DNA of 64,000 nucleotides from Methylobacterium brachiatum (GTDB taxonomy: Bacteria > Pseudomonadota > Alphaproteobacteria > Rhizobiales > Beijerinckiaceae). This document shows, piece after piece, positions 26,168-33,894 of this stretch (its first letter is position 1; the number at the start of each line of letters is the position of its first letter). The position numbers and the translations under genes are program-made. The stretch is from contig NZ_JAJALK010000009.1 in NCBI RefSeq assembly GCF_020523825.1, forward strand, positions 124,001 through 188,000, read 5' to 3'. A model generated the notes under the pieces. It worked only from the letters and a program-made list of their open reading frames with translations, was not told the origin of the DNA and ran no database searches.

Positions 26168-26611
26168 TCAGAACAGGGCGACCAAGGCCACGCCAGCGGT
26201 CATCAGGACGGCCCCGAGGATCCGCCACAGGCTGGCCGGGTGCACGGCGAAGCCGACCCATCCGTAATTGTCGAGCACGATCGACGCGCCCACGCCCACC
26301 GTGACGATGATGCCGAGGAACGACGCGGCGCCGATGGACGGTGACGCGTAGAGCTGGGCGAGGATCAGCAGGACGCTGAGGAAGCCGCCGAGCCAGGCCC
26401 ACCAGGGCACCTGCACCAATTGTTGCCCGCTCGGCATCTCGAGCTTGCCGAGCGCCAGGCCGCCCACGAGAAGGGCGGCCGTGCTGACGAGCAGAGTCAG
26501 CAGCGCGGCCGTGATCGGCAAGCCGAGGGATTTCGACAGCGTCGCGTTCTGGCCGGGCTGGATGGCGTTCGCCAAGCCGGCGAGGATCGTGAGTCCGTAA
26601 AGATACCACAT
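26168..26611 (-). CDS. DUF606 (YdcZ-type) DMT-superfamily membrane protein, copy 1
   Basis: A 147-residue integral membrane protein with five hydrophobic helices. MWYLYGLTILAGLANAIQPGQNATLSK opens the family, and PWWAWLGGFLSVLLILAQLY and a C-terminal ASLWRILGAVLMTAGVALVAL are typical. YdcZ-family proteins are half-size relatives of drug/metabolite transporters that probably work as pairs. A second copy lies at 28394-28837, about 60% alike by eye, and the two could form a heterodimer. Substrate unknown. Confidence 0.85.
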   Translation of the reverse strand: MWYLYGLTILAGLANAIQPGQNATLSKSLGLPITAALLTLLVSTAALLVGGLALGKLEMPSGQQLVQVPWWAWLGGFLSVLLILAQLYASPSIGAASFLGIIVTVGVGASIVLDNYGWVGFAVHPASLWRILGAVLMTAGVALVALF

Positions 26612-26739
26612 GCTCCGCTAGCACCTGAGCAGGCGGCCAAGCTCCCACGGTCGGCCGCGCAGTTTTGACGCGCCCCAGCGGCGGGCAGGCACGGTCCCCG
26701 GCGCAGGACGTCCGCTCGGCTCGATCGTTCGGCCGGACC

Positions 26740-26961
26740 CTATGGCCTGATCGGAAGGCGTCCGACCAGGGAGCCGGACGCATCCCGCACGATCAAGGTC
26801 CAGGTTTCGTCGGGATTGGCGGCGGTCAACTCGGCGGCCATCTCCCGGATCACGCTCCGGGCCTCGTCCAGGGCCTGTTCCACGCTGGCTGCCTCGACAC
26901 CTTCCTCGTCTCGGATCGACGCCTCGCCGTTCTCGATGTCGAAGTAGAAGCGTTCAGCCAC
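26740..26961 (-). CDS. DUF6894-type small protein
   Basis: A 73-residue acidic protein: ERFYFDIENGEASIRDEEGV, then a helix with VEQALDEARSVIREMAAEL and a final strand pair ETWTLIVRDASGSLVGRLPI. This is the layout of the many small alphaproteobacterial proteins grouped as DUF6894. Their role is unknown. It stands alone. Confidence 0.75.
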   Translation of the reverse strand: MAERFYFDIENGEASIRDEEGVEAASVEQALDEARSVIREMAAELTAANPDETWTLIVRDASGSLVGRLPIRP

Positions 26962-27511
26962 CGAGCACGTCTCCCTGATCGGACCCCGCGAGCGGGTCTA
27001 TGCATTCGGCCACGTCGTGCGGAACAGCACAGCAGCATTCAGAAACAACGATAAACCTTAAAATATCTCAAACCTGAATTGGCTGGCCGAGTTGCAATTA
27101 TGTCGAGATTTTGGCGATGCGATCCATTAAAGCTACTGGCGATCGCCTTCCGAACCAAGGCCCTAAGGCCCGCTGAGGTGGCGCTCCTTTCTTGGGGCAC
27201 TTGCCATGTCGACGTGTGATAAGCCGGACTCTGCCAAGAGCTCCGGAGCAATATCCGATAGTAAAGACAAGCTGCGCAACCACATCCGGCGCGTCCTGCT
27301 GTGTATCGTGGTGCGACCGACCCAGAAATAACCGGCGCTCCATCGCGTGTATCGTAATCCGTCGGTCGGCAAATGACTTCGGGCGGCTGAGATGGCAGCG
27401 GGCCGGTCGGTCTTGCCGCGACGCTTTGCAGCATAACCTGCACGTCAATCATCGACCCGCTGTGGCGCGCCTGCGCTGGCGCGCTGGGCCGCCCGACGGC
27501 ATCGTCGCGTC
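26962..27511. other. Intergenic region, lower GC, nothing recognised
   Basis: About 550 bases, noticeably less GC-rich than the surroundings (for example 27040-27110). No frame has a recognisable protein. The composition shift suggests old foreign DNA or a decayed gene. Confidence 0.35.
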
Positions 27512-27769
27512 ATGGTAAAGCCCGGCCCCCCGACCTGCGAAGTCTCCGTCGAGGGGGCCTGGGTGGCCATGACGGCCGACGAGGCGCAGGCCCGCCATCG
27601 CGATGCGCTCAAGCGCTGCCCGGCCTGCTTCGGACGCCTGATGATCCAGGGCGGCTACACCGCGGTGCGACGCACATCGCTGTCCCATTTCCGCGTGCAC
27701 GACGGCTGCCCGCTGATCCCGCGCCACTACAAGGGCGAACCGCGCCGCCACCCGGCGGCGATCGGGTAA
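27512..27769 (+). CDS. Small hypothetical protein with a Cys pair
   Basis: This 85-residue protein could instead start at the Met 19 codons in (27569), which begins MTADEAQARHRDALKRCPAC. The core CPACFGRLMIQGGYTAVRRT resembles a small zinc-binding knuckle, with a third Cys in HDGCPLIPRHY. It lacks membrane segments. The family is unknown to me. Confidence 0.5.
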   Translation: MVKPGPPTCEVSVEGAWVAMTADEAQARHRDALKRCPACFGRLMIQGGYTAVRRTSLSHFRVHDGCPLIPRHYKGEPRRHPAAIG

Positions 27770-27805
27770 TCTAATCCGGATCGCCTCCGGTGAAGGCTGA
27801 AACGC

Positions 27806-28108
27806 TCAGCGCTGCACCGCCTCGATATCGTCCTCGAAGATCGAATCGGGTTGGCAGGCGTGCCACTCCTTCTTCTCGTCGCTCTGCCCTTTGCGGCCCC
27901 AGCAATAGCCGGCCTGGGCCAAGCGTCCGCTCAGGCGGTCGCGCAGCCGGCACTGCTCCCGGATGATGGCGGGATCGCCCCCGCTCTCGCAGGCCAGGGC
28001 GGCCTTCGCCTCCGCGGTCAGCAATTCGGCGACCGTCGGCAGCGATTGCTGCGCGAGCGCCCCACCGGCAGCGACGATGAAGGGGAGGGCGGCGAGGGCG
28101 AGGCGCAT
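27806..28108 (-). CDS. Small secreted hypothetical protein
   Basis: A 100-residue protein with a clear signal peptide (MRLALAALPFIVAAGGALAQ). The mature domain has four Cys (ALACESGG, REQCRLRD, AGYCWGRKG, WHACQPDS), probably two disulfides. It is likely periplasmic. No family recognised. Confidence 0.7.
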   Translation of the reverse strand: MRLALAALPFIVAAGGALAQQSLPTVAELLTAEAKAALACESGGDPAIIREQCRLRDRLSGRLAQAGYCWGRKGQSDEKKEWHACQPDSIFEDDIEAVQR

Positions 28109-28211
28109 GGGGGCAGAGGAACCGTAGGGGCGGGCGTGTCGAGGCGGTGGATGCCGCGGGCCGGACCTGCGCGCGATCGGGCGCAGGTCCGAAGCGTCGT
28201 TCCGGCGCGCC

Positions 28212-28298
28212 TCAGCGCCCCCGAAGGAAAAAGAACCAGATCAGGATGAGGACGGGAATCGGCACCCCAATCAGCCACAGCAAACCACCCGTCAGCAT
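28212..28298 (-). CDS. 28-residue membrane microprotein
   Basis: Reads MLTGGLLWLIGVPIPVLILI, then WFFFLRGR: almost entirely one hydrophobic helix with a basic end. An ideal AAGGAG ribosome site stands five to six bases before the ATG, which is why I call such a short frame. Similar tiny hydrophobic proteins are common in rhizobia; function unknown. Confidence 0.6.
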   Translation of the reverse strand: MLTGGLLWLIGVPIPVLILIWFFFLRGR

Positions 28299-28393
28299 CG
28301 CGTTCTCCTTGTGCGTCTCAGGAGCAACCCCGCGCCGGGGGGCCTGTTCCGGGGTGTCGGCGTGGCCGATCAACCGGAGGATGCGCTGCCCGC

Positions 28394-28837
28394 TCAGAAC
28401 GCGGCGACCAGCGCCACGCCGGCGACCATCAGGAGCCCGCCGAGGATCCGCCAGAGGCTGGCGGCATGCCGATCGAAGCCGACCCAGCCGAAATGGTCGA
28501 GCACGATCGAGGTGACCACACCCGAGGTGACCAAGAGGCCGAGGAACGGCGCGGCGCCGATCTGACGCGCCACGATGAACTGCGCCAGGATGATGCAACC
28601 GCCGAGGATCCCGCCGAACCACGCCCACCACGGCATCGCCAGCGCCTGGGCCGCCGTCGGCCATGTGAGCTTGCCGGAGAGCAGGCCGACCACGAGGATG
28701 CAGGTGGCGGTCCCGGCCGCCACCACCAGGCCGGCGGTCAACGACTCGGCCAGCCCCTTGGAGAGCGCCCCGTTCTGCCCCGCCTGAACGGCGTTGGCGA
28801 CGCCGGCGAGAAGCACGAAGCCGTAGAGGTACCACAT
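28394..28837 (-). CDS. DUF606 (YdcZ-type) DMT-superfamily membrane protein, copy 2
   Basis: The protein is 147 residues from the Met at 28837, matching the start and length of the copy at 26168. It opens MWYLYGFVLLAGVANAVQAG and ends ASLWRILGGLLMVAGVALVA. Five helices are predicted. It is separated from copy 1 by four small genes on both strands, so the pair are not an operon. A heterodimeric transporter is possible; the substrate is unknown. Confidence 0.85.
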   Translation of the reverse strand: MWYLYGFVLLAGVANAVQAGQNGALSKGLAESLTAGLVVAAGTATCILVVGLLSGKLTWPTAAQALAMPWWAWFGGILGGCIILAQFIVARQIGAAPFLGLLVTSGVVTSIVLDHFGWVGFDRHAASLWRILGGLLMVAGVALVAAF

Positions 28838-29026
28838 GGCTGGGCTCTCGATCTGTGACACCGGATGGTTGGGCCGGCCGGGACCGGGGCATCCCGTGGA
28901 TGTCGACGGCGTGCGCGTCTCGCGCCCCGTCTGCGCGACGGGTGGAAGCCCCATCCGCAGGCAGCGCACGGAGGACCTCGTCACCTTGCGCCCGCCCGTC
29001 GCACGAGACGGCGCGCGACGCGCCCG

Positions 29027-29317
29027 TCAGCCCGCGGCGCCGTCCGGCTCCGATCCGACAGCGTTCATCCGCTCGGCCAATTCGTGGACGACTTCCTGGA
29101 CGAGCGGCGGCCAGGGCACGTTGTTGTCCTGAAGGAGGCGGGCGGCACTCACCAGAGCGGTGAATTGTTCGCCCGAGATCGCGCGCCCCATGATCTGCGA
29201 GGCCAGCATCTGCTCCGCCAGAGCGGTTGCGAGGCGCAGGACCTCCGGCATCTTGGCCGCCAGGGGATCGACCTCCGCCGCGGTTTCGGTGTCGCCGTAG
29301 AGGTCCAGGTCGGTCAT
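29027..29317 (-). CDS. Small acidic hypothetical protein
   Basis: This 96-residue, mainly helical, Ala/Leu/Glu-rich protein contains KMPEVLRLATALAEQMLASQ and VSAARLLQDNNVPWPPLVQE. No signal or membrane segment. It is probably cytosolic, function unknown. Confidence 0.6.
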   Translation of the reverse strand: MTDLDLYGDTETAAEVDPLAAKMPEVLRLATALAEQMLASQIMGRAISGEQFTALVSAARLLQDNNVPWPPLVQEVVHELAERMNAVGSEPDGAAG

Positions 29318-29545
29318 GTCAGGCCCCCTGCGCCGCCCGGATGCGCGCCGCCGAGGTGAATACCGGTCCGGGTGCGGACGTGTTCCCCGATCGTCTGCGA
29401 TCCCCGCCCGATTTCATGACGATCGGGCGCGGATCGAAAGCTGATCGCGCTGAAGACCCAGCGAAGTCAGGTCGAAGGCCGGCACGCGCTCGGCCGACGA
29501 CCGAAGGGAGCTCCACGCCCCGGCCGGCCAGGCGGCCGGGCCGCG

Positions 29546-29968
29546 CTATTTGGTGATCCGCACCGAGACGGGATCGCTGCCCGGAAAACTCTCCTCCAGG
29601 CCCTCGTCGAGCCGCGCCTGCATCCGGTCCGGCTGGTTCTCGGCCAGGCCCCGATCGTCCGCCGCCTGAGAGCCCCTGTAAGCGCCGACCGGGGTCAGGG
29701 CCGCGCGCAGGCGCGCCGAGCGGAACACGTCGTAGACCAGCAGGCCGACCCCGGCGGCGATCAGGAGCGCCGGCACGGGGTTGACGCGCATGTCGGCGAC
29801 GAAGCGCTCGACCGCCTCGCCGGCGGCCTGTCCCGACCGTTTGAGGTCGGCGAGATCCCGGGGCACGCCTGGCCCCTGGAACCGGGCCTGCAGATCGCCC
29901 AGCGTGCGATCCAGGCGCCCGCGGCTCGCCTCCACATCCTGCTCGAGTTCGTCCGCTGAGTTGTTCAT
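29546..29968 (-). CDS. DUF3618-domain membrane-associated protein
   Basis: A 140-residue protein. The N-terminal SADELEQDVEASRGRLDRTL is the DUF3618 signature, followed by an amphipathic region, one membrane helix (VPALLIAAGVGLLVYDVF, about 80-97) and an acidic tail with LDEGLEESFPGSDPVS, a motif seen on many small alphaproteobacterial proteins. It overlaps the holin-like gene upstream by four bases (ATGA), so the two are coupled. The arrangement resembles the yqjD-yqjE-yqjK stress-related membrane set of enterobacteria. Confidence 0.8.
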   Translation of the reverse strand: MNNSADELEQDVEASRGRLDRTLGDLQARFQGPGVPRDLADLKRSGQAAGEAVERFVADMRVNPVPALLIAAGVGLLVYDVFRSARLRAALTPVGAYRGSQAADDRGLAENQPDRMQARLDEGLEESFPGSDPVSVRITK

Positions 29969-30360
29969 ACGTCCCTGCGCTCCGTGAGAATCTGTGCGTC
30001 CTGCTTGATCTGCCGTCCCGTCCGGGTCGGCTCAAGACCTGAGAGCGACGCCTTGCTGCGTCCATACAGACCCAGCCCCAGGGCGAGCACCAGGAAGGTG
30101 CCGCCCACGATCAGGGCCGCGAGGGCATCCGACTGGACCAGGACGGCGATGCCCTTCACCAGGGCCAGCAGCAGGGTGAAGAGCCCGGTGATGGCCAGGA
30201 CCGCCGCCGCGATGAGCAGGGTGAGACCGAGCGAGATCCGGTGGACGCCCTGGGCCATCTCGGCCCGGAACAGGGCCAGCTCATCCGCGACGAGGTCGCG
30301 CAACTCGCGAACCGCATCGCCGACGAGGGTCGGGATGCTGCGTATGCCGGGCTCGGCCAT
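29965..30360 (-). CDS. DUF1469/YqjE-type (phage-holin-like) membrane protein
   Basis: This 131-residue protein has two membrane helices (about 45-68 and 78-100), preceded by an amphipathic helix (AVRELRDLVADELALFRAEM) that is the family signature. YqjE-type proteins are annotated as holin-like but occur in the inner membrane of ordinary cells, probably associated with stress or stationary phase. It overlaps the DUF3618 gene and follows the gene at 30487 on the same strand, 126 bases away. Confidence 0.8.
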   Translation of the reverse strand: MAEPGIRSIPTLVGDAVRELRDLVADELALFRAEMAQGVHRISLGLTLLIAAAVLAITGLFTLLLALVKGIAVLVQSDALAALIVGGTFLVLALGLGLYGRSKASLSGLEPTRTGRQIKQDAQILTERRDV

Positions 30361-30486
30361 CCTGTCCTCCTCAAGCGCCCGTCGGCGCCGGGGTGGGCGG
30401 CCCGACGACGACAGCGCTTTCCATCATTTTGGGTCGGCGCCTCGCACCCGGATCCGGGGCGTGGCCCAGGGTCGTTGCCGAGCGCT

Positions 30487-30930
30487 CTAGATGTCCGGCG
30501 TCGGCAGGACGTCGACCGGCACCAAGGCCCGCGAGCGCGGCACCGGCCGGATTCCGGGCGCGTTGATGAGCCGGTAGAGCGCGAAGCCGGCCAGCATGGC
30601 GGCCGCCGCGGTCAGGGCCGGGCGGCGCCGGGCCGCGGCCTGGACCTCGTCGTACATCTCGCTGAACGAGCGGCGGCCGATGTCCGCGGCCAGCTCGTCG
30701 ACGCCGAGGGCGGCCTGATCGAAGAAGGCTTTGAGCTGCGGCAGCCCGTCGAAGCTGGCGCCCGTACCCCGGATGGCGTCCCCGACATCCGAGACGACCC
30801 GCGCCGCGTCGGCCTTGCGCTTGCCGGTGTAGTCCTGCGCCTGCGCGCGCAGGGCGGCGGTAAACCCGCGCGCCGCGTCCTGGTCCGGACCGGAAGCGGC
30901 CGGGCCTCGATCCTGGGCACCGTTCCGCAT
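30487..30930 (-). CDS. Small membrane protein of the DUF3618/YqjE set
   Basis: The 147-residue protein has a hydrophilic, helical first 100 residues (FTAALRAQAQDYTGKRKADA, SEMYDEVQAAARRRPALTAA), then one membrane helix (about 105-122) and a Pro-rich tail. Such proteins beside YqjE-type genes in Methylobacterium are often labelled nutrient-deprivation-induced; I recall that label but cannot verify it. It is probably the first gene of the three-gene minus-strand set. Confidence 0.65.
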   Translation of the reverse strand: MRNGAQDRGPAASGPDQDAARGFTAALRAQAQDYTGKRKADAARVVSDVGDAIRGTGASFDGLPQLKAFFDQAALGVDELAADIGRRSFSEMYDEVQAAARRRPALTAAAAMLAGFALYRLINAPGIRPVPRSRALVPVDVLPTPDI

Positions 30931-31185
30931 CAGTTCGTTCCTCCAAGCCGATCCCGTCCTGTGAGGAACAGGAACCGCCCGATACAGTTCCGCCGCCCCG
31001 TGCCGGCGGCGGGTATCCCGATGTCGCGGACGGGGCCGGCCGGGCCCGTTCGGGCCGGCCGAATTCCAGCAACCGCGCAGCCCACGTTAACAAACCCCCA
31101 CCGGGCGAACTTGATTTTCACCATTTGTTAATCAATGCAGACAGTTTAATCGCATCCCAGTCTACCATCAGGGAGAGGGCGCCCC

Positions 31186-31695
31186 GTGAGCGAGCTGCAG
31201 CGGCTTTTGAACGACCCGCGCTTCCGCGCCACCGACAAGCCGAAGCGCGAGCCGAATGCCGGGCCGGAGGCCAATCTCGGCAACGTCCTGCGGGTGGTCT
31301 CGTCGCTGAACGAGCAGGCCCCGCTGCCGACGCCGCAATCCGCGCCGCAGGATTGGGATGCGCTGATCCACCGGGTGCAGGCCGCTGCCCGCCAGGCCCG
31401 GGAGGTCGAGGCCCAGGCCCGCGAGCGCGAGGAGCGGATCGAGCACGTTCTGGAGAGGGTCCGCGACGACATCACGGCCTCGAACGAACGGGCCCGCATC
31501 GCCGAGGTTCAGGCGCGGGACGCGCAGGTCCGCGCGGAGGCGCAGGTCATGGCCGCCGAAGAGCGCGCGAAGGCGGCCGAGGCCCGCGCCCGGGCGGCGG
31601 AGGAGCGCGCCCGTCATGCCGAGGAATGGCTGGCCCGCGTCCAGGACGCGATCATGTCCGAGTTCTCCGGCCTGACCGATCAGGCCGCGGCATGA
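31186..31695 (+). CDS. Coiled-coil hypothetical protein, first of a tandem pair
   Basis: The protein has 169 residues. About 65 unstructured residues at the start (MSELQRLLNDPRFR) lead into a long charged coiled coil, Ala/Arg/Glu heptads from about 65 to 150, ending in EEWLARVQDAIMSEFSGL. The Arg/Ala/Glu repeats could be read as low complexity but phase in heptads. The next gene overlaps it (ATGA), has the same plan and the same terminal M-V/I-S-E-F signature, so the pair arose by duplication. Function unknown. Confidence 0.75.
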   Translation: MSELQRLLNDPRFRATDKPKREPNAGPEANLGNVLRVVSSLNEQAPLPTPQSAPQDWDALIHRVQAAARQAREVEAQAREREERIEHVLERVRDDITASNERARIAEVQARDAQVRAEAQVMAAEERAKAAEARARAAEERARHAEEWLARVQDAIMSEFSGLTDQAAA

Positions 31696-32132
31696 GCAGC
31701 CCGGCCCGCGCGACGGCAGCCCATCCGGAGAGCGACCCGGTGGACCGGGTGGTCGCGCTGTTCTCCGGCCCCGAGGCCCCGGCCGCCGAGGACGAGGATT
31801 GGTCGGCCTCCCTGCTGGCCGTCCGGGGCGTCGCCGCCCGGGTCCGCGAGATGCAGAAGCGCGCGCGGGACTCGGTCCGGGACGCGCAGCGCTCCGTCCG
31901 CGAGGCCGATGCGGCGGCGCGGGCGGCCGAGGACCGGGCCCGCCATGCCGAGGCGACGATGCGCGAGGCGGTCGCCCGCGCGGAGCGGGCCGAGGAGCAG
32001 GTCCGCTTGGCGGCCGAGCGCGCCGACCGGGCGGAAGCCCGCGCCACGGAGGCGCATATGTGGCTGCGGCGCATGCACGAATGCATGGTCAGCGAGTTCG
32101 GGGCGCTCGCCGTCGAGCCGACCCGGCCCTGA
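31692..32132 (+). CDS. Coiled-coil hypothetical protein, second of a tandem pair
   Basis: The protein is 146 residues from the ATG that overlaps the preceding stop. A short Ala/Pro/Glu N-terminus is followed by a coiled coil (RDSVRDAQRSVREADAAARA through RADRAEARATEAHMWL), ending in MHECMVSEFGAL, matching its neighbour's end. It may hetero-oligomerise with the first copy. No membrane segment. Function unknown. Confidence 0.75.
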   Translation: MSSPARATAAHPESDPVDRVVALFSGPEAPAAEDEDWSASLLAVRGVAARVREMQKRARDSVRDAQRSVREADAAARAAEDRARHAEATMREAVARAERAEEQVRLAAERADRAEARATEAHMWLRRMHECMVSEFGALAVEPTRP

Positions 32133-32145
32133 CGGGAAGCCGGCC

Positions 32146-32400
32146 TCACGCGGCAGCGGGCGCCGCCACGACGTCGATCGCGTGCTGCGCCCAGGCATAG
32201 GGCTCGCTGTGGCCGTGATACACGGCGATCTCGAGCTGCAGGATGCGGACGCAATCCTCGGACAGGTCGCTCAGGATGTCGTAGCCCTCTTCGTCGACCG
32301 CAGAGCGGATCGAGACGAACGGCCGGTGCTCGTCGTACGAGACCAGCACTTCCTGCTCGGCATACGGATCGAGCGGGTTAATACAATAATGGGCCGGCAT
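32146..32400 (-). CDS. Small acidic hypothetical protein
   Basis: The protein is 84 residues from the Met at 32400. MPAHYCINPLDPYAEQEVLV leads to an alternating strand/helix pattern and a helix DLSEDCVRILQLEIAVYHGH. No signal peptide. It could be a small alpha/beta adaptor; I do not recognise a family. Confidence 0.6.
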   Translation of the reverse strand: MPAHYCINPLDPYAEQEVLVSYDEHRPFVSIRSAVDEEGYDILSDLSEDCVRILQLEIAVYHGHSEPYAWAQHAIDVVAAPAAA

Positions 32401-32438
32401 TCGCCTACGCTCCTGAGATGACGTCACGCCGGATGCCT

Positions 32439-32753
32439 CTACTTCCGGGTTGTAACAGCCCGATGAAGCGTGCCGAACGGCGCGTTCGATGGCGGCGGGG
32501 GCGGGCAGGGAGGCTGACAAGAGGGCTGGCAAGAGGGCTGGCAAGGGGGCGGGAACTCCGCCCGGAGCGCCGAGAGCGCGGCGCGGATCGCCATGCGCAC
32601 CGAGCGCGGCGCATCCTGGGCCTGGGCGTGCAGCTGGAGCTGCTGCAACCCGTCCCGGAGCACCCGGCGTTCCGGATCACCGGGCAGGCCGTGATCCGCG
32701 GTGAGCAGGCTCAACAGCTGCCGGCCGAGCGGATCCGTAAAAAGGGTCGCCAT
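32439..32753 (-). CDS. Hypothetical protein with Cys-Gln-Pro repeats
   Basis: This 104-residue protein has a helical first 65 residues (FTDPLGRQLLSLLTADHG and a basic-hydrophobic helix) and then a low-complexity Cys/Pro/Gln tail (PPCQPSCQPSCQPPCPPPPP). The tail is written by a 12-base tandem repeat, so its length may vary between strains. A weak ribosome site precedes the ATG. Function unknown. Confidence 0.5.
   Translation of the reverse strand: MATLFTDPLGRQLLSLLTADHGLPGDPERRVLRDGLQQLQLHAQAQDAPRSVRMAIRAALSALRAEFPPPCQPSCQPSCQPPCPPPPPSNAPFGTLHRAVTTRK
32511..32546. repeat. 12-base tandem repeat, three units
   Basis: Units AGGCTGACAAGA, GGGCTGGCAAGA and GGGCTGGCAAGG follow each other directly. 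They encode the Cys-Gln-Pro-Ser repeats of the gene on the minus strand. In-frame unit length means copy-number changes would not break the gene. Confidence 0.8.
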
Positions 32754-32963
32754 GAAATCATCTCAACGCAGTACAGAGACGGGCAATTAGCGCTCTGTGC
32801 TATATCGATCGGTATAAACCGCTGATTGGCAACTCCATAGCCGGAATGATAGGCGTAGATTACTGACCTGCGTACCCCCCACGCAGGCCAGTACCGGCGG
32901 GGCGGGAGGGGGAGCCTTGCTCGCCCGCCTCGCCGGTACCCCCGCGCTCCGCAGGCCGGACCT

Positions 32964-32992
32964 GAAAAAGGCCGCCCCGGATGGGAGCGGCC
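32964..32992 (-). terminator. Rho-independent terminator
   Basis: On the minus strand GCCGCTCC, loop, GGGGCGGC forms an 8-pair stem (one G-T pair), followed by CTTTTT. It lies about 40 bases after the stop of the small secreted-protein gene. Confidence 0.85.
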
Positions 32993-33028
32993 CGAAGTCT
33001 CGGGGACCCGGCGCGGACGCAGCGTCTT

Positions 33029-33343
33029 CTAGCGGAACCCGCCGCCGGGCAGCCGGCCGTGATACGGCGTGTTGCGGCAATGGCCCCAGGGGCCGCGCCA
33101 ATAACCGGGCGGGCAGCCGTTCCCGGCCCGGGCCTGATACCAGCCGCCGGGAAGCCGCCCGACATAGGGCGTATTCCGGCAATGGCCCCAGGGCCCCCGC
33201 CAGGCCCCGGGACCGCAACCGCCCGCCACCAGCGTGACGGACGGCCCGCCCCCGGGGTCGGCGAGGATCGGCATCGCGTTCGCGCTGGCGAGCGGCACCG
33301 CCGCCAGGGCGACGCCGACGAGGATGGCACGCAATCTGTTCAT
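33029..33343 (-). CDS. Small secreted protein with GCG...RGPWGHC repeats
   Basis: The protein is 104 residues from the Met at 33343, with signal peptide MNRLRAILVGVALAAVPLAS and processing near ANA. The mature chain has two repeats of a Cys-rich unit, GPGAWRGPWGHCRNTPY and PPGYWRGPWGHCRNTPY, after a GGCGPG prefix. This matches the small secreted proteins of rhizobia and methylobacteria with a GCG/CRPN-type prefix and repeats. Probably periplasmic or surface-bound; function unknown. It ends in a strong terminator. Confidence 0.8.
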   Translation of the reverse strand: MNRLRAILVGVALAAVPLASANAMPILADPGGGPSVTLVAGGCGPGAWRGPWGHCRNTPYVGRLPGGWYQARAGNGCPPGYWRGPWGHCRNTPYHGRLPGGGFR

Positions 33344-33697
33344 GGCTGCTCGACTCGACATCTCAATACCCGCCAATGGATATTGCAGCTCGACAACTTG
33401 GTCGAGGGGCGGAAGCTGCATGAATTCTTGGCCATGAAACCGAAAGGTTCTGGAAATCCCGACACTTTGACGAAAATCCGATCGGGCGTTTGTCGATCCC
33501 GTCCCAGGACCCATTTGAGAGGTGGGCTGTCCATCCGGTTGCTTGGCGCGCCCGACTGACGGCACCGAACGCCGTATCGAAGACAGGGACTGTGCGGGCC
33601 CTCGTCGCCGGGCCGCGGCCATCCGAGGACGGTTTTATCAGTCCGCCTCAAAACGACCCTTCATCTTAATGCGGCGAAAACACATTCTCGTCCATGA
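33344..33697. other. Intergenic region, nothing recognised
   Basis: About 350 bases between two divergent small genes. It presumably has their promoters. No coding frame or repeat is evident. Confidence 0.4.
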
Positions 33698-33880
33698 ATG
33701 CTGCATTCGATCAACTCGAAACTGTCGATCGCGCAGGCCGCCGTGACCCTCAGCCTCGTTCTCAGCATCACCGCGCCGCTCCTGACCGGCGTCGCCGCCC
33801 TGCTCTGGGCCGGGTTCGTCGCCCCGTCCCTCGAGGAGCTGCCGGAAACGGCGGCGCCGCGCGACCTGCGCACCTGGTGA
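33698..33880 (+). CDS. Small membrane protein (60 aa)
   Basis: A 60-codon frame starting MLHSINSKLSIAQAAVTLSL with one long hydrophobic segment (about 12-42) and an acidic, Pro-rich end. The segment may form one or two membrane helices. Nothing else identifies it. The start could instead be upstream in another frame, which has no recognisable content. Confidence 0.45.
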   Translation: MLHSINSKLSIAQAAVTLSLVLSITAPLLTGVAALLWAGFVAPSLEELPETAAPRDLRTW

Positions 33881-33894
33881 GCGCTGCGGGCCCC

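Noticed and set aside
29965..30360. Prophage holin
   Set aside because: The protein is of the YqjE/DUF1469 type found in normal chromosomes, and no other phage gene is nearby.
32511..32546. Tandem repeat as CRISPR or regulatory iteron
   Set aside because: Units are directly adjacent, 12 bases, and in frame with a coding region.
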